Shown: positions 1 through 5,338 of the stretch, piece by piece | Layout of the letters: each line of letters opens with the position of its first letter | Position numbering within the stretch: position 1 is the stretch's first letter | Source of the DNA: Desulfobacterales bacterium C00003106 | GTDB lineage: Bacteria; Desulfobacterota; Desulfobacteria; Desulfobacterales; C00003106 | DNA length: 5,984 bases | NCBI GenBank assembly: GCA_001751015.1 | Contig: MAXM01000034.1 | Location: 1 to 5,984, forward strand | Direction: 5' to 3' | Program-made: the position numbers and the translations under genes | The notes under the pieces: generated by a model | What the model was told of the DNA's origin: nothing | Databases searched by the model: none | Seen by the model: the letters and a program-made list of their open reading frames with translations, nothing else

Positions 1-495
1 GGTTATGAGGCTTTGCAGTTAGGGTTTGAGGAAAAAAACCGGAAAAAGGTCAATCGGCCCATAGCTGGTCATTTTAAGAAAAGCGGGGAAAAGGCTTTTC
101 AGTCTCTGAGGGAGTTTTTTGCAGATAATTGCTCGGAGTTTAAAGAAGGACAAACGTTGACTGTTGACATATTCAGCGAGGGAGAACGCGTCGACATATC
201 CGGAAGATCCAAGGGCCGTGGCTTCGCAGGCGTTGTTAAGCGATGGGGATTCCACGGCGGGAATGCGACCCATGGGTCGAATTTTCACAGAGCTCCCGGA
301 GCCATCGGGATGTGTGCCTGGCCGGCAAAAGTCAGGAAGGGCTTGAAGCTTCCCGGGCATTACGGAGACAGTCGTGTTACTGTAAAGGGCTTGGAGATTG
401 TGGGAATAGAACGCGAAAAGAATCTTCTGATCATAAAAGGAGCTGTTCCCGGAAGCTGCGGCAATCTGGTGGAAGTCAGAAAACAGAAGGGCTGA
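1..495 (+). CDS. rplC: 50S ribosomal protein L3 (uL3), 5'-truncated by the window edge
   Basis: Partial gene for L3, an early 50S assembly protein that binds 23S rRNA near the 3' end and sends an extension toward the peptidyl-transferase centre. The reading frame is open from base 1 and 164 residues are visible up to a TGA stop. The first visible residues (GYEALQ) align with about residue 44 of the E. coli protein, so roughly 43 N-terminal residues lie outside the window. Diagnostic stretches, in window-residue numbering, are AGHFKKSG (22-29), SKGRGFAGVVKRW (70-82), NATHGS (88-93), HRAPGAIG (96-103) and NLLIIKGAVPG (141-151). The TTG at base 13 is only an internal codon and not a start. The loop after HRAPGAIG reads MCAWPAKV, so the glutamine that PrmB methylates in E. 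coli (Gln150) is replaced by alanine. The gene is followed by a 72 bp gap and then rplD, the normal S10-operon order. Confidence 0.98.
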   Translation, partial: GYEALQLGFEEKNRKKVNRPIAGHFKKSGEKAFQSLREFFADNCSEFKEGQTLTVDIFSEGERVDISGRSKGRGFAGVVKRWGFHGGNATHGSNFHRAPGAIGMCAWPAKVRKGLKLPGHYGDSRVTVKGLEIVGIEREKNLLIIKGAVPGSCGNLVEVRKQKG

Positions 496-498
496 GAC

Positions 499-545
499 CT
501 AAGGCCTGCCGCGTGAGAGTGTTTTGCAGGGACGCTACACCTTAG
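499..545 (+). other. Possible RNA stem structure in the rplC–rplD gap
   Basis: Two adjoining inverted repeats occupy most of the 72 bp gap. The outer stem is CTAAGG (499-504) with CCTTAG (540-545). It continues directly into CCTGC (505-509) with GCAGG (526-530), leaving a 9-base bulge on the 3' side and a 16-base apical loop. An alternative short pairing of GCGT (511-514) with ACGC (532-535) would compete. The structure begins four bases after the rplC stop and ends one base before the AAGGAG at 547-552, so it could affect rplD translation. No U-tract follows, so it is not an intrinsic terminator. Its function is inference, and stems of this length can arise by chance. Confidence 0.3.
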
Positions 546-567
546 CAAGGAGTGCTGCGAGTAAAAA

Positions 568-1191
568 ATGGGAAAACTGGACGTACATAATATCAAGGGA
601 GAAAAGGTTTCTGAAATGGAGTTGGCAGCAGGAATCTTCGAACTGCCCGTAAAAAAGCATATCCTTCACCAGGTTGTGCTTGCGCAGCTGGCAAAGAAAA
701 GAAGCGGGACTGCGTCGACCAAGGGACGTTCTCAGGTTAGGGGCGGGGGCAAAAAACCATACCGTCAGAAGGGAACGGGGCGCGCGAGGGCGGGGACATT
801 ATCTTCTCCTGTTATGCGTGGGGGCGGAGTAGTCTTCGGGCCTTCGCCAAGGAGTTTTGCTCTCAAGTGTCCCAAGAAAATACGAAGGCAGGCCCTTAAG
901 ATGGCGCTCGCGAGTAAATACGAAGAGAAGAGTCTTGTTGTCCTTGATGGGTTTGATCTCGGAAAGATCAGCACAAAACGCTTCCTTGAGGTCATGAAAG
1001 ATCTGAAGGCCAACAATGCCTTGATTATTACAGATGCTCCAAATGAGTCTCTGGAGCTTTCGGCAAGAAATGTTCCAAAGATCAAAGTGTTACGGGCTGA
1101 AGGTCTGAATGTTTACGATATCCTGAAGTTTAAACACCTTCTGTTGCTGGAGCCGACTATCAAACAGATAGAGGAAAGGTTGCTCCGATGA
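568..1191 (+). CDS. rplD: 50S ribosomal protein L4 (uL4)
   Basis: L4 (207 aa, against about 201 in E. coli) binds 23S rRNA domain I early in assembly and lines the constriction of the exit tunnel with its long loop. In E. coli it also represses its own S10 operon. The extended basic loop runs from about residue 45 to 95 and includes KKPYRQKGTGRARAG (62-76). Lys68 matches E. coli Lys63, a known macrolide-resistance site that is unchanged here. The globular C-terminal part shows LIITDAPNESLELSARN. The start is fixed by an in-frame TAA at 562-564, just two codons upstream of the ATG. The best Shine-Dalgarno, AAGGAG (547-552), lies 15 bases from the ATG, which is unusually far; a weak GAG at 559-561 is nearer. 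The stop overlaps the rplW start by 4 bp (ATGA), indicating translational coupling. Confidence 0.98.
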   Translation: MGKLDVHNIKGEKVSEMELAAGIFELPVKKHILHQVVLAQLAKKRSGTASTKGRSQVRGGGKKPYRQKGTGRARAGTLSSPVMRGGGVVFGPSPRSFALKCPKKIRRQALKMALASKYEEKSLVVLDGFDLGKISTKRFLEVMKDLKANNALIITDAPNESLELSARNVPKIKVLRAEGLNVYDILKFKHLLLLEPTIKQIEERLLR

Positions 1192-1475
1192 ACGAATATA
1201 CGATCATTCGAAGACCCGTCGTCACTGAAAAGAGTACGATTGACAAGGAAAACAACAATCGTCTGGCATTTGAGGTTGCGCCAAGGGCCAATAAGGTTGA
1301 GATCCGGAGGGCTATCGAGTCCATTTTCGGCGTTCGGGTAATAGATGTCCGTACGATTCGCAAAAAAGGGAAGACCAGGCGCATCGGAAAAATACATGGA
1401 AAACGCCGCAGTTGGAAAAAAGCGATGGTAAAACTTGCTCCAGGAGAACGCATAGAGTTTTTTGAAGGAGCTTAG
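1188..1475 (+). CDS. rplW: 50S ribosomal protein L23 (uL23)
   Basis: L23 (95 aa, typical length) sits at the rim of the peptide exit tunnel, where it is the docking site for trigger factor and part of the site for the signal recognition particle. The N-terminal RRPVVTEKST (8-17) is the family signature, and Glu14 corresponds to E. coli Glu18, the trigger factor contact. The C-terminal KGKTRRIGKIHGKRRSWKKAMVKL region contains the basic tunnel-facing loop and the conserved SxWKKA motif. The ATG overlaps the rplD stop as ATGA, and a strong GAGGAAAGG (1171-1179) lies 8 bases upstream inside rplD. It is flanked by rplD and rplB as in nearly all bacterial S10 operons. Confidence 0.98.
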   Translation: MNEYTIIRRPVVTEKSTIDKENNNRLAFEVAPRANKVEIRRAIESIFGVRVIDVRTIRKKGKTRRIGKIHGKRRSWKKAMVKLAPGERIEFFEGA

Positions 1476-1493
1476 GGAGTGGTGAGGTAGATC

Positions 1494-2285
1494 ATGGGTA
1501 TAAGATATGTAAAGCCAACCTCCCCGGGGCGGAGGACACAATCGTACAATACATTTGATGAAATCACACGTACGGTCCCTGAAAAAGGCCTGCTTCAGGG
1601 TCTGACCCGAAAAGGCGGTCGTAATTCAAACGGCCGTATCACAACGCGGCACAGGGGTGGTGGTCATAAACGTCGCTATCGCCTGGTTGATTTCAAGCGC
1701 GACAAAAAAGATATTCCAGCCAAGGTGGCATCGATAGAATATGATCCGAACCGCTCAGCTCGAATTGCTCTTCTGCACTATGTGGACGGGGAGAAAAGAT
1801 ACATTATAGCGCCGGTCAATCTTTCGGTAGGCGTAAAAATAATCGCAAGCGAAAAAGCGGATATTAAGCCGGGCAATGCCCTTCCGTTAAAAAGTATCCC
1901 TTTGGGAACGCAGATTCATAACGTCGAGTTACGGGTAGGGAGAGGAGGCCAGATTGTCCGAAGCGCCGGGACATACGCACAACTTCTCGCCAAGGAAGGC
2001 AAATATGCACGTGTCAAACTCCCATCCGGTGTAGTTCGACAGATACTCATTGACTGCTGGGCAACAGTCGGCCAGGTTGGCCATGTGGATAACGAAAATG
2101 TCTCATTGGGAAAGGCCGGTAGAAAGCGCTGGCTGGGAAGACGGCCGAAAGTCCGGGGGGTTGTCATGAATCCGGTGGATCATCCGCATGGTGGTGGAGA
2201 AGGCAAGAGTTCAGGAGGACGACACCCGGTAACTCCGTGGGGAGTGCCCACAAAAGGGTACAAGACTGTAAGAAGGAAAAAGTAA
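1494..2285 (+). CDS. rplB: 50S ribosomal protein L2 (uL2), short C-terminus
   Basis: L2 is a primary 23S rRNA-binding protein needed for subunit joining and peptidyl transfer. The N-terminal KPTSPGRR (7-14), GGRNSNGRITTRHRGGGHKRRYR (41-63) and YDPNRSARIAL (83-93) are classic. The C-terminal signature MNPVDHPHGGGEG (225-237) holds His230, equivalent to E. coli His229, which has been implicated in activity. The protein has 263 residues against 273 in E. coli. The difference lies at the C-terminus: after PWGVPTKGYKT the sequence goes straight to VRRKK and stops, without the usual basic RxNKxTDKxI segment. No frame downstream encodes the missing residues, so this looks like an in-frame loss and not a frameshift. 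The ATG is preceded by TGAGGT (1483-1488) at 5 bases. A 72 bp gap separates it from rpsS. Confidence 0.98.
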   Translation: MGIRYVKPTSPGRRTQSYNTFDEITRTVPEKGLLQGLTRKGGRNSNGRITTRHRGGGHKRRYRLVDFKRDKKDIPAKVASIEYDPNRSARIALLHYVDGEKRYIIAPVNLSVGVKIIASEKADIKPGNALPLKSIPLGTQIHNVELRVGRGGQIVRSAGTYAQLLAKEGKYARVKLPSGVVRQILIDCWATVGQVGHVDNENVSLGKAGRKRWLGRRPKVRGVVMNPVDHPHGGGEGKSSGGRHPVTPWGVPTKGYKTVRRKK

Positions 2286-2289
2286 CCGG

Positions 2290-2337
2290 ATTGACGATTG
2301 AAAATCTGTGAATTTGACACAGACAATGGTCTTCAAT
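2290..2337 (+). other. Bipartite hairpin between rplB and rpsS
   Basis: Nearly the whole gap between the rplB stop and the rpsS ribosome binding site can fold. The core is TCTGTG (2305-2310) with CACAGA (2318-2323) around a 7-base loop. Below it ATTG (2297-2300) pairs with CAAT (2324-2327), with an AAAA bulge. After a G-G mismatch, GAC (2293-2295) pairs with GTC (2329-2331), and ATT (2290-2292) with AAT (2335-2337). In an alternative lower stem ATTGAA (2297-2302) pairs perfectly with TTCAAT (2332-2337). No run of U follows, so it is unlikely to be a terminator. Its position five codons or so before the rpsS start suggests a translational control element or an RNA processing site, but that is inference. 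Confidence 0.4.
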
Positions 2338-2343
2338 ATGAAA

Positions 2344-2349
2344 AGGGAG
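2344..2349 (+). promoter_or_regulatory. Ribosome binding site that fixes the rpsS start
   Basis: AGGGAG lies 8 bases before the GTG at 2358. This spacing, and the conserved PRSxKKGPYID that begins right after the GTG, decide the rpsS start against the longer frame opening at a TTG at 2298. Confidence 0.8.
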
Positions 2350-2357
2350 ATAGACTT

Positions 2358-2642
2358 GTGCCGCGTTCAGCAAAAAAAGGCCCGTATATTGATCAGAAAT
2401 TATTGAAAAAGATACTGGCTGCTCAGGAGACCAAGAGCAGGCAGGTCATCAAGACATGGTCGAGACGTTCGACAATTGTTCCGGAATTGGTGGGATTGAC
2501 AGTTGCCATTCACAACGGGAAAAAGTTTATTCCTGTGTTTGTTTCGGAAAACATGGTCGGACACAAGCTGGGAGAGTTTTCGCCTACACGCACCTATTAT
2601 GGCCATGCAGGTGACAGGAAAACCCGGGTAAAGAGCAAATAA
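2358..2642 (+). CDS. rpsS: 30S ribosomal protein S19 (uS19)
   Basis: S19 (94 aa, against 92 in E. coli) lies in the head of the 30S subunit, binds 16S rRNA with S13, and helps form bridges to the 50S subunit near the A-site tRNA. From the GTG start the protein reads PRSAKKGPYID (2-12), the universal N-terminus. It then shows TWSRRSTIVP (33-42), IHNGKKFIPVFV (51-62) and GHKLGEFSPTRTYYGHA (68-84), which includes the family signature. The frame stays open upstream to a TTG at 2298, but those 20 extra residues resemble no S19 and cover the hairpin region, so they were excluded. The start codon is GTG, as also in rpsC. It is followed 15 bp later by rplV. Confidence 0.98.
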   Translation: MPRSAKKGPYIDQKLLKKILAAQETKSRQVIKTWSRRSTIVPELVGLTVAIHNGKKFIPVFVSENMVGHKLGEFSPTRTYYGHAGDRKTRVKSK

Positions 2643-2657
2643 CAGAGGTTCTGATCA

Positions 2658-2993
2658 ATGGATATCAAGTCTAAAGCGAGGTTTATAAGGATTTCTCCGA
2701 GAAAGGTTCGCAAAATCATACAGGATCTCAAAGGCGAAAAAGCTGAAGATGCATTGAACAAATTGAAGTTCATGCCCCAAAAGGCTGCTGCAATCCTCAA
2801 CAAGATTATGCGTTCTGCTGTGGCCAATGCGAACCAGAAACCGGATGTTGATGTGGATGCCCTTTTTGTAAAAAACATATTGGTGGACCAGGGCGCAACG
2901 TTGAAACGCTTTCGTCCCAGGGCTCAGGGACGGGCCTACAGGATATTGAAACGGATGAGTCATATTACGGTAATCCTGTCAGAAAAGGCATAA
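2658..2993 (+). CDS. rplV: 50S ribosomal protein L22 (uL22)
   Basis: L22 (111 aa, against 110 in E. coli) touches all six domains of 23S rRNA and, with L4, forms the narrow part of the exit tunnel. Visible hallmarks are ARFIRISPRKVR (7-18), the ANANQKPDVDVDAL stretch (56-69), and the tunnel β-hairpin from about residue 80 to 98 leading into GRAYRILKRMSHITV (91-105). The hairpin tip reads LKRFRPRAQGR with no deletion at the position corresponding to the E. coli MKR macrolide-resistance deletion. The ATG has a GAGG (2645-2648) 9 bases upstream. The gene lies 15 bp after rpsS and 30 bp before rpsC, the expected order. Confidence 0.98.
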   Translation: MDIKSKARFIRISPRKVRKIIQDLKGEKAEDALNKLKFMPQKAAAILNKIMRSAVANANQKPDVDVDALFVKNILVDQGATLKRFRPRAQGRAYRILKRMSHITVILSEKA

Positions 2994-3023
2994 AAGAAGC
3001 TTGATTCAAGGGGAGGTGTTGGT

Positions 3024-3671
3024 GTGGGACAAAAGGTCCATCCGATAGGTTTTAGGTTGGGTATCGTAAAGACTTGGGATTCGAAGTGGATTGCCCGGAA
3101 GGACTATGCAGCGTTTGTATATCAGGATAATCAGATACGACAGTTTTTGAAAAAGAGGCTTTCCCATGCCGGCATATCGAAGATTGAAATCGAACGTGCT
3201 GCAAAGCGGATCAAGCTGCGTATATTTTCGGCCCGTCCGGGACTCATTATTGGGAGAAAAGGATCAGAAATAGAGAAGCTCAAACAGGAACTGGAAAAAA
3301 TCGTCCGGCTTGAGACAATCATCGATATACAAGAGGTTCGAAAGCCGGAGATAGTAGCTCAACTTGTGGCGGAAAACGTAGCATTTCAGCTTATACGCAG
3401 GATTGCATTCAGGCGCGCTATGAAAAAAGCAGTCTCCTCCGCCATGCGGTTTGGAGCGCAGGGAATCAAGATTACCTGTTCCGGACGTCTTGGGGGCGCT
3501 GAGATGGCTCGTACGGAGTGGTACCGCGAGGGGCGGGTTCCTCTGCACACTATGCGCGCCGATATCGATTGCGGATTTAGTGAGGCTCACACAACATACG
3601 GGCTTATCGGGGTTAAAGTATTGATTTTCCATGGGGAAATACTAAGGGAAGCACCAAAGAAACAATCTTAG
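3024..3671 (+). CDS. rpsC: 30S ribosomal protein S3 (uS3)
   Basis: S3 (215 aa; E. coli has 233, and shorter C-terminal tails are common) sits at the mRNA entry channel of the 30S head. The N-terminus GQKVHPIGFRLGI (2-14) is universal. A type II KH domain follows, with the GRKG loop (77-80) within RPGLIIGRKGSEI. Arg130, Arg131 and Lys134 in FRRAMK match E. coli Arg131, Arg132 and Lys135, reported to act in mRNA unwinding at the entry site. The C-terminal domain has CSGRLGGAEMARTEW (152-166) and REGRVPLHTMRADID (168-182). The start is a GTG preceded by a strong GGAGGTG (3012-3018) at 5 bases. The first part of this site overlaps the 3' arm of a small CTTGA/TCAAG repeat (3000-3010). The TAG stop forms part of the rplP ribosome binding site. 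Confidence 0.98.
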   Translation: MGQKVHPIGFRLGIVKTWDSKWIARKDYAAFVYQDNQIRQFLKKRLSHAGISKIEIERAAKRIKLRIFSARPGLIIGRKGSEIEKLKQELEKIVRLETIIDIQEVRKPEIVAQLVAENVAFQLIRRIAFRRAMKKAVSSAMRFGAQGIKITCSGRLGGAEMARTEWYREGRVPLHTMRADIDCGFSEAHTTYGLIGVKVLIFHGEILREAPKKQS

Positions 3672-3679
3672 GAGTGTAG

Positions 3680-4087
3680 ATGTTAAGTCCTAAAAAGGTA
3701 AAATATCGGAAACGCCAGAAGGGAAGGATGAGGGGGCTCTCCTATCGTGGCTCAACGCTTGTATTTGGCGAATACGGATTGCAGGCTGTTGAATGCGGGC
3801 GTCTTACCGCTCAACAGATTGAGTCAGCGCGTATTGCAATCACCCGTCACGTAAAAAGGGGCGGCAAGATATGGATCCGCATCTTCCCTGACACGCCTTT
3901 TACCAAAAAACCCGCAGAGACAAGAATGGGCGGTGGCAAGGGCGCACCGGAAGGCTGGACAGCTATTGTTCGCCCGGGCAGGGTATTATATGAAATGGGA
4001 GGGGTGTCGCAAGAATTGGCCAATGAGGCGTTTCGACTGGCTACCTACAAGCTCCCGATCAAGACAAAGGTTTTAGTCAGGAGCTGA
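3680..4087 (+). CDS. rplP: 50S ribosomal protein L16 (uL16)
   Basis: L16 (135 aa, against 136 in E. coli) is a late-assembling 50S protein that organises the A-site tRNA elbow region and helps position tRNA. The N-terminus MLSPKKVKYRKRQKGRMRG (1-19) is the family signature. Further hallmarks are GRLTAQQIESARIAITRHVKRGGKIWIRIFPD (40-71), RMGGGKG (82-88) and PGRVLYEMGGV. Arg82 corresponds to E. coli Arg81, the residue hydroxylated by the oxygenase RoxA (YcfD); whether this organism modifies it cannot be seen here. The AGGAG (3670-3674) ribosome binding site shares bases with the rpsC TAG stop and lies 5 bases from the ATG. Only 8 bp separate the two genes, so their translation is probably coupled. 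Confidence 0.98.
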   Translation: MLSPKKVKYRKRQKGRMRGLSYRGSTLVFGEYGLQAVECGRLTAQQIESARIAITRHVKRGGKIWIRIFPDTPFTKKPAETRMGGGKGAPEGWTAIVRPGRVLYEMGGVSQELANEAFRLATYKLPIKTKVLVRS

Positions 4088-4093
4088 TTTGCT

Positions 4094-4285
4094 ATGAAAG
4101 CAGCCGATATCAGGGCGTTGACAGTAAAAGAGACGGAATCAAAGCTAAAGGATTTTACTGTGGAGTTGTTCAATCTGAGATTTCAGCATGCCACAGGGCA
4201 ACTGGAAAATCCGATGAAGATCCCGCAACTAAAGAAGGATATCGCCCGAATCAAGACGGTTTTAAATGAGAAAATAGATGAATGA
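4094..4285 (+). CDS. rpmC: 50S ribosomal protein L29 (uL29)
   Basis: L29 (63 aa, exactly the E. coli length) is a two-helix protein beside L23 at the exit port. The sequence has KAADIRALTVKE (2-13) followed by the signature LFNLRFQHATGQLENP (25-40) and a basic C-terminal helix with QLKKDIARIKTVL (45-57). The ribosome binding site AGGAG (4079-4083) is inside the end of rplP, 10 bases before the ATG, with a 6 bp gap between the genes. The gene ends in a GATGAATGA context in which an ATG for the rpsQ frame (4278) overlaps the final codons; see the rpsQ entry. Confidence 0.97.
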   Translation: MKAADIRALTVKETESKLKDFTVELFNLRFQHATGQLENPMKIPQLKKDIARIKTVLNEKIDE

Positions 4286-4313
4286 ATTGGGTACCGGGGA
4301 AACAATAGAGATT

Positions 4314-4571
4314 ATGAAAAAACGCGGGTTAAGAAAACAGAGAGTCGGCATTGTCCTGAAGAATAAAATGGACAAAACAGTGATAATTCGGGTAGATCGT
4401 TTAGTGAAGCATTCTCTCTATAAAAAATATGTCCGCAAGAGCTCCACGTATGTATGCCACGACGAACAGAATGGATGCGGGATTGGCGACAAGGTAACGA
4501 TTGTTGAAACCCGCCCTCTTTCCAAGACAAAACACTGGCGCATTTCCAAGATTGTGGAGAAGGCTGCTTAA
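4314..4571 (+). CDS. rpsQ: 30S ribosomal protein S17 (uS17), start uncertain
   Basis: S17 is a primary 16S rRNA-binding protein of the lower 30S body with an OB fold. The signature GIGDKVTIVETRPLSKTKHW (56-75 from this start) is unmistakable, and DKTVIIRVDRLVKHSLYKKY precedes it. Starting at the ATG at 4314 gives 85 residues beginning MKKRGLRK, close to the usual 84-88 and to the M-x-x-RGxRK starts I recall from related bacteria. An in-frame ATG at 4278 would add 12 residues (MNELGTGETIEI), give 97 aa and overlap rpmC by 8 bp. Neither start has a strong ribosome binding site: GAG (4308-4310) or GGGGA (4296-4300) before 4314, and a weak GAG (4268-4270) before 4278. The identity is certain. The shorter start is preferred on family length, while coupling with rpmC would favour the longer. 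Confidence 0.9.
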   Translation: MKKRGLRKQRVGIVLKNKMDKTVIIRVDRLVKHSLYKKYVRKSSTYVCHDEQNGCGIGDKVTIVETRPLSKTKHWRISKIVEKAA

Positions 4572-4613
4572 CAGGTACAAGGCCCTATGCGGGAATCTGT
4601 AAAAGGATAGATC

Positions 4614-4982
4614 ATGATACAGGCAGAGACACGACTTGAAGCGGCGGATAATTCCGGAGCAAAAAAATTGTACTGCATAAAGGTATTAGGTGGTGCAAAA
4701 AGGCGGTATGCGACCGTAGGAGACATAATCGTTGTTTCGGTCAAAGAGGCGATACCCAACTCAAAGGTCAAAAAGGGTGACGTCATGCGGGCTGTTATTG
4801 TTCGAACAAAGAAGGAAATCCGCAGACTCGACGGCTCATACATTCGCTTTGATGATAATTCTGCAGTGCTTATTAATCCAACGAAGGAACCGATTGGTAC
4901 GCGGATATTCGGCCCGGTCGCCAGAGAACTGCGCGCCAGACAATTCATGAAGATCATATCGCTGGCTCCTGAAGTGTTGTGA
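4614..4982 (+). CDS. rplN: 50S ribosomal protein L14 (uL14)
   Basis: L14 (122 aa, against 123 in E. coli) sits at the subunit interface, contacts 16S rRNA helix 14 in bridge B8, and is the binding site for the silencing factor RsfS. Hallmarks run the full length: MIQAETRLEAADNSGAK (1-17), CIKVLGG (21-27), VGDIIVVSVKEAIP (35-48), VKKGDVMRAVIVRTKK (52-67), GSYIRFDDNSAVLIN (74-88), GTRIFGPVARELR (95-107) and FMKIISLAPEVL (111-122). The ATG is preceded by AAGGA (4603-4607) at 6 bases. This gene opens the spc-type block; the 42 bp between it and rpsQ hold no clear terminator or promoter. Its TGA stop sits in TGATG, where the ATG begins a four-codon frame ending at 4996. Confidence 0.98.
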   Translation: MIQAETRLEAADNSGAKKLYCIKVLGGAKRRYATVGDIIVVSVKEAIPNSKVKKGDVMRAVIVRTKKEIRRLDGSYIRFDDNSAVLINPTKEPIGTRIFGPVARELRARQFMKIISLAPEVL

Positions 4983-5011
4983 TGTGGAAAAGGTGAGGAA
5001 CGGAATCCATT

Positions 5012-5338
5012 ATGAAAACAGCTTGCCGGATAAAGAAAAACGACAAGGTCAAGATTATTGCCGGTAAGGAAAAGGGAAAGATCGGCAAGGTTCTAAAAAT
5101 TATTCGTAAAAGTCGACGTCTTATCGTAGAAAACGCCAATATGGTAAAACGACATACACGGGCCGGAGGCCCAAGCCGTCAGGGTGGCATTATTGAAAAA
5201 GAGAGCCCTCTGGATTTTTCCAACGTGATGTTGATATGCGATAAGTGTATGCAAAACATACGAATCAAGATGAAAGAGTTAGAGGATGGCAAGAAGGTCC
5301 GGGTTTGCCGTAAATGTGGCGAGATTCTGGACAAATAG
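5012..5338 (+). CDS. rplX: 50S ribosomal protein L24 (uL24) with two CxxC motifs
   Basis: L24 (108 aa, against 104 in E. coli) initiates 50S assembly by binding the 5' end of 23S rRNA and lies near the exit tunnel opening. A KOW motif occupies about residues 10-36 (DKVKIIAGKEKGKIGKVLKI), followed by VENANMVKRHTRAGG (39-53) and the GGIIEKESPLDFSNVML stretch. The C-terminal part contains Cys76-x2-Cys79 and Cys99-x2-Cys102, spaced like a zinc ribbon. E. coli L24 lacks this arrangement, but it is found in many other bacterial lineages, including deltaproteobacterial ones. Zinc binding is inference from the four cysteines. The start has GGAA (5002-5005) 6 bases upstream, plus a purine-rich AGGTGAGGA (4991-4999) farther off. 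An earlier in-frame ATG (4982) is closed by a TGA after four codons. Confidence 0.97.
   Translation: MKTACRIKKNDKVKIIAGKEKGKIGKVLKIIRKSRRLIVENANMVKRHTRAGGPSRQGGIIEKESPLDFSNVMLICDKCMQNIRIKMKELEDGKKVRVCRKCGEILDK

Noticed and set aside
164..346. Second + strand frame inside rplC
   Set aside because: It is an out-of-frame shadow of L3 with no family resemblance.
1113..1541. Long open frame on the - strand across rplW (142 codons)
   Set aside because: It is antisense to a certain ribosomal protein gene and has no recognisable protein features or upstream signals.
2298..2357. N-terminal extension of S19 from a TTG
   Set aside because: The 20 extra residues match no S19, the universal PRSxKKGPYID starts right after the GTG at 2358, and that GTG has a well-spaced AGGGAG.
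3000..3010. CTTGATTCAAG palindrome before rpsC
   Set aside because: The stem is only 4-5 bp with a minimal loop. It overlaps the edge of the rpsC ribosome binding site but is too small to claim as a regulatory hairpin.
3264..3632. Open frame on the - strand inside rpsC (122 codons)
   Set aside because: It mirrors the coding bias of rpsC and shows no plausible protein family or ribosome binding site.
4568..4613. Possible spc promoter or S10 terminator between rpsQ and rplN
   Set aside because: TTAACA (4568-4573) resembles a -35 box but has no -10 at a suitable distance. The only hairpins are 3-4 bp (CCC/GGG, ACAG/CTGT), with no U-tract.
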